NCBI GenBank assembly: GCA_014377395.1
Contig: JACMPS010000005.1
Location: 1 to 15,388 of the forward strand
Direction of reading: 5' to 3'
DNA length: 15,388 nucleotides
From: Chthonomonadaceae bacterium
GTDB taxonomy: Bacteria > Armatimonadota > Chthonomonadetes > Chthonomonadales > Chthonomonadaceae
The notes under the pieces are model-generated. The model did not search any database. It had not been told where the DNA came from and worked only from the letters and a program-made list of their open reading frames with translations. Position numbers and translations under genes: made by a program. This document shows positions 14,273 to 15,388 of this stretch, piece after piece; the stretch's first letter is position 1; each line of letters starts with the position of its first letter.

Positions 14273-14453
14273 TAGAATGCGTCGAAAAAGTAGAGTTGGT
14301 GCATTTGGCGTAGCATATTTGTCGCAGGAATGAATTTCGCGCCCCGTACCGCCCCATATGGACAAAACTCGGACACCCCGCCCGGCAAAGATGCAACCGA
14401 GAGAGAAAACAGGGTTGCTACTGCTTTTGCCTTGAGTCCACGCAGGTGGAAGT

Positions 14454-14524
14454 CCTGCAAACCGTTGAGCAGGAGTTTGTGATTGGATGTACCTGCAGAC
14501 CGTTGAGCAGGAGTTTGTGATTGG
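14454..14524 (+). repeat. Two-copy 33-bp direct repeat, period 38
   Basis: Copies at 14454-14486 and 14492-14524 differ at one position (A versus G). Each begins CCTGC and contains GCAGG 10 nt later, so each can fold a small 5-bp hairpin. The unit has no start codon or repeat-protein reading frame of interest. It is not a CRISPR array: there are only two units and the gap is 5 bp. Confidence 0.75.
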
Positions 14525-14716
14525 GGTGCTTTTGTTGCCGGAGAATTTATTCCCCGGACCTCCTTTGCACCTTCACTGTCTCATTCTCAACACTTAATCC
14601 TTAACACTCTCCCCAACACTTGACACTTTTCTTGGCAGGAATCGTCCCCTCTTTTGCCGAAATGCCCTCACAGATCGAAACTCCAGAGAAACCGCTTTCT
14701 ACAGAAAAAACGCCGT

Positions 14717-15388
14717 ATGAGCTACAACGCTATGACCGTTAAAGGAGAAAACAGCCTTGTCGAAGACGAAGGCGCACGTCTTGTGGAAACGTGTCGTGAA
14801 TCGCTTCAATCTCTTCCAGAGACGCTGTGGCTTATCGTGAGCCTTCCTTTTCTGGTCGTTGCTTTACTTTCGCTTGTGGCAACCCTCGTCATGCTGATGC
14901 TACGCGCAAATGAATCTGTTCCGATAGGGGTCATCACCACGCTTGTTTTTCTGGGGATCGGGGCGGTTCCCGCAAAAATCAGTTCAATCTGCTCACGGTC
15001 GCGGCATGAGGCGGAAAAACGATTCGAAGTAATTCTCGCGGAAGTGACGAGGGAAGCGCACCCGCATTCGCTTTCGGCTTTGATGGATGTGCGGCATCGT
15101 ATCGGGCAGGGCCCCGGCAGAAAAGAAATCGAGACAGCCATTCTTTCGATCCTCCCAAAAGTGAGCCGCGAAGATTGGTTTCGCTACAGTGCGTCCTGTA
15201 AATCACAGTTGCGGCTTTTATTCCGCTGGGAAACCGCCTATTTGACACTGTCTCCTCCCGAACTTCTCCTTGCGGTTCTCAACCTTGTCGAACGAGTGCA
15301 CGACCTCGAATCTATTTCCGCAGTCCGTCGTCTCACAAAATCGTCTCACAACGGATTGCGTACTCAGGCACTCCGTTGCCTCGCTGTG
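14717..15388 (+). CDS. Membrane-anchored protein with HEAT-like region (partial, runs off the window)
   Basis: The frame is open from ATG 14717 to the window edge (224 codons, no stop). The N-terminal 35 residues are polar and contain SLQSLPETLW. Two membrane segments follow, about 36-62 and 68-88. After them comes a charged helical region and, from about 180, LLLAVLNLVERVHDLESISAV and neighbouring helices, which look like HEAT/armadillo repeats. I do not recognise the family. The start is uncertain: ATG 14717 lacks a clear Shine-Dalgarno, ATG 14732 is in frame, and the best ribosome site nearby (AAAGGAG, 14741-14747) precedes a TTG in another frame that stops after 27 codons. It follows a repeat-rich gap. 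Confidence 0.65.
   Translation, partial: MSYNAMTVKGENSLVEDEGARLVETCRESLQSLPETLWLIVSLPFLVVALLSLVATLVMLMLRANESVPIGVITTLVFLGIGAVPAKISSICSRSRHEAEKRFEVILAEVTREAHPHSLSALMDVRHRIGQGPGRKEIETAILSILPKVSREDWFRYSASCKSQLRLLFRWETAYLTLSPPELLLAVLNLVERVHDLESISAVRRLTKSSHNGLRTQALRCLAV

Larger units (their letters stand above)
14160..14604. repeat. 445-bp non-coding region bounded by 20-bp inverted repeats
   Basis: The 20 bp at 14160-14179 and the complement of 14585-14604 match at 18 positions; both contain AGTGTTGAGA. The left end begins one base after the tetR stop codon. Inside lie copy C of the C-rich palindrome, a 33-bp tandem repeat and an imperfect CCGG-type palindrome at 14538-14557. No credible gene is present. 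It may be one MITE-like insertion or a nest of independent small repeats; the short AACACT words also recur just outside, at 14602-14627. Confidence 0.5.

Noticed and set aside
14454..14524. Possible CRISPR repeat pair
   Set aside because: There are only two units with a 5-bp gap, no spacer-sized intervals and no cas genes.

Overview
The window reads as ordinary chromosomal DNA of a free-living bacterium, moderately GC-rich, with ten recognisable protein genes, no rRNA or tRNA, no CRISPR array and no transposase. Several features point weakly towards an Armatimonadota/Abditibacteriota-like lineage: a fused SecDF, two tandem exported ferritin-like proteins with Tat-type signals, a FecR/DUF6600-type tryptophan-rich envelope protein, and many TTG start codons behind strong Shine-Dalgarno sites. 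This placement is inference from gene content, not an identification.

Layout. 50-400 (minus): small hypothetical protein. 593-1759 (plus): exported DUF3179-type protein. 1760-2321: intergenic region with palindromic repeats and a perfect 36-bp palindrome. 2322-3161 and 3187-3912 (plus): two-gene operon of paralogous ferritin-like proteins, closed by a strong intrinsic terminator. 4092-6893 (plus): large exported protein with a FecR domain, a Trp-rich repeat block and a roughly 500-residue Arg/Ser/Thr/Gly tail. 6911-6950: shared bidirectional terminator. 6986-7609 (minus): lipoprotein, divergent from the type II thymidine kinase at 7740-8462 (plus). 8611-9138 (minus): DinB-like protein, apparently downstream of an AI-2E/PerM-family permease at 9188-10399 (minus). 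10400-10705: intergenic region with two repeat elements. 10706-13240 (minus): fused SecD-SecF. 13455-14159 (plus): TetR-family regulator, divergent from secDF, with two palindromes at its promoter. 14160-14716: repeat-dense intergenic region bounded by 20-bp inverted repeats. 14717 to the edge (plus): start of a membrane-anchored protein with a HEAT-like C-terminal part.

Most of the genes concern the cell envelope: export machinery (SecDF), exported metal-binding or oxidative-stress proteins, a lipoprotein, a permease and a FecR/Trp-rich surface protein. They do not form an obvious single pathway. The most distinctive items are the tandem ferritin-like pair (one copy lipid-anchored, one soluble), the long basic tail of the FecR/Trp-rich protein, the two candidate operators between secDF and tetR, and several short dispersed or palindromic repeat families confined to intergenic DNA. 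I did not find a convincing new defence or biosynthetic system.
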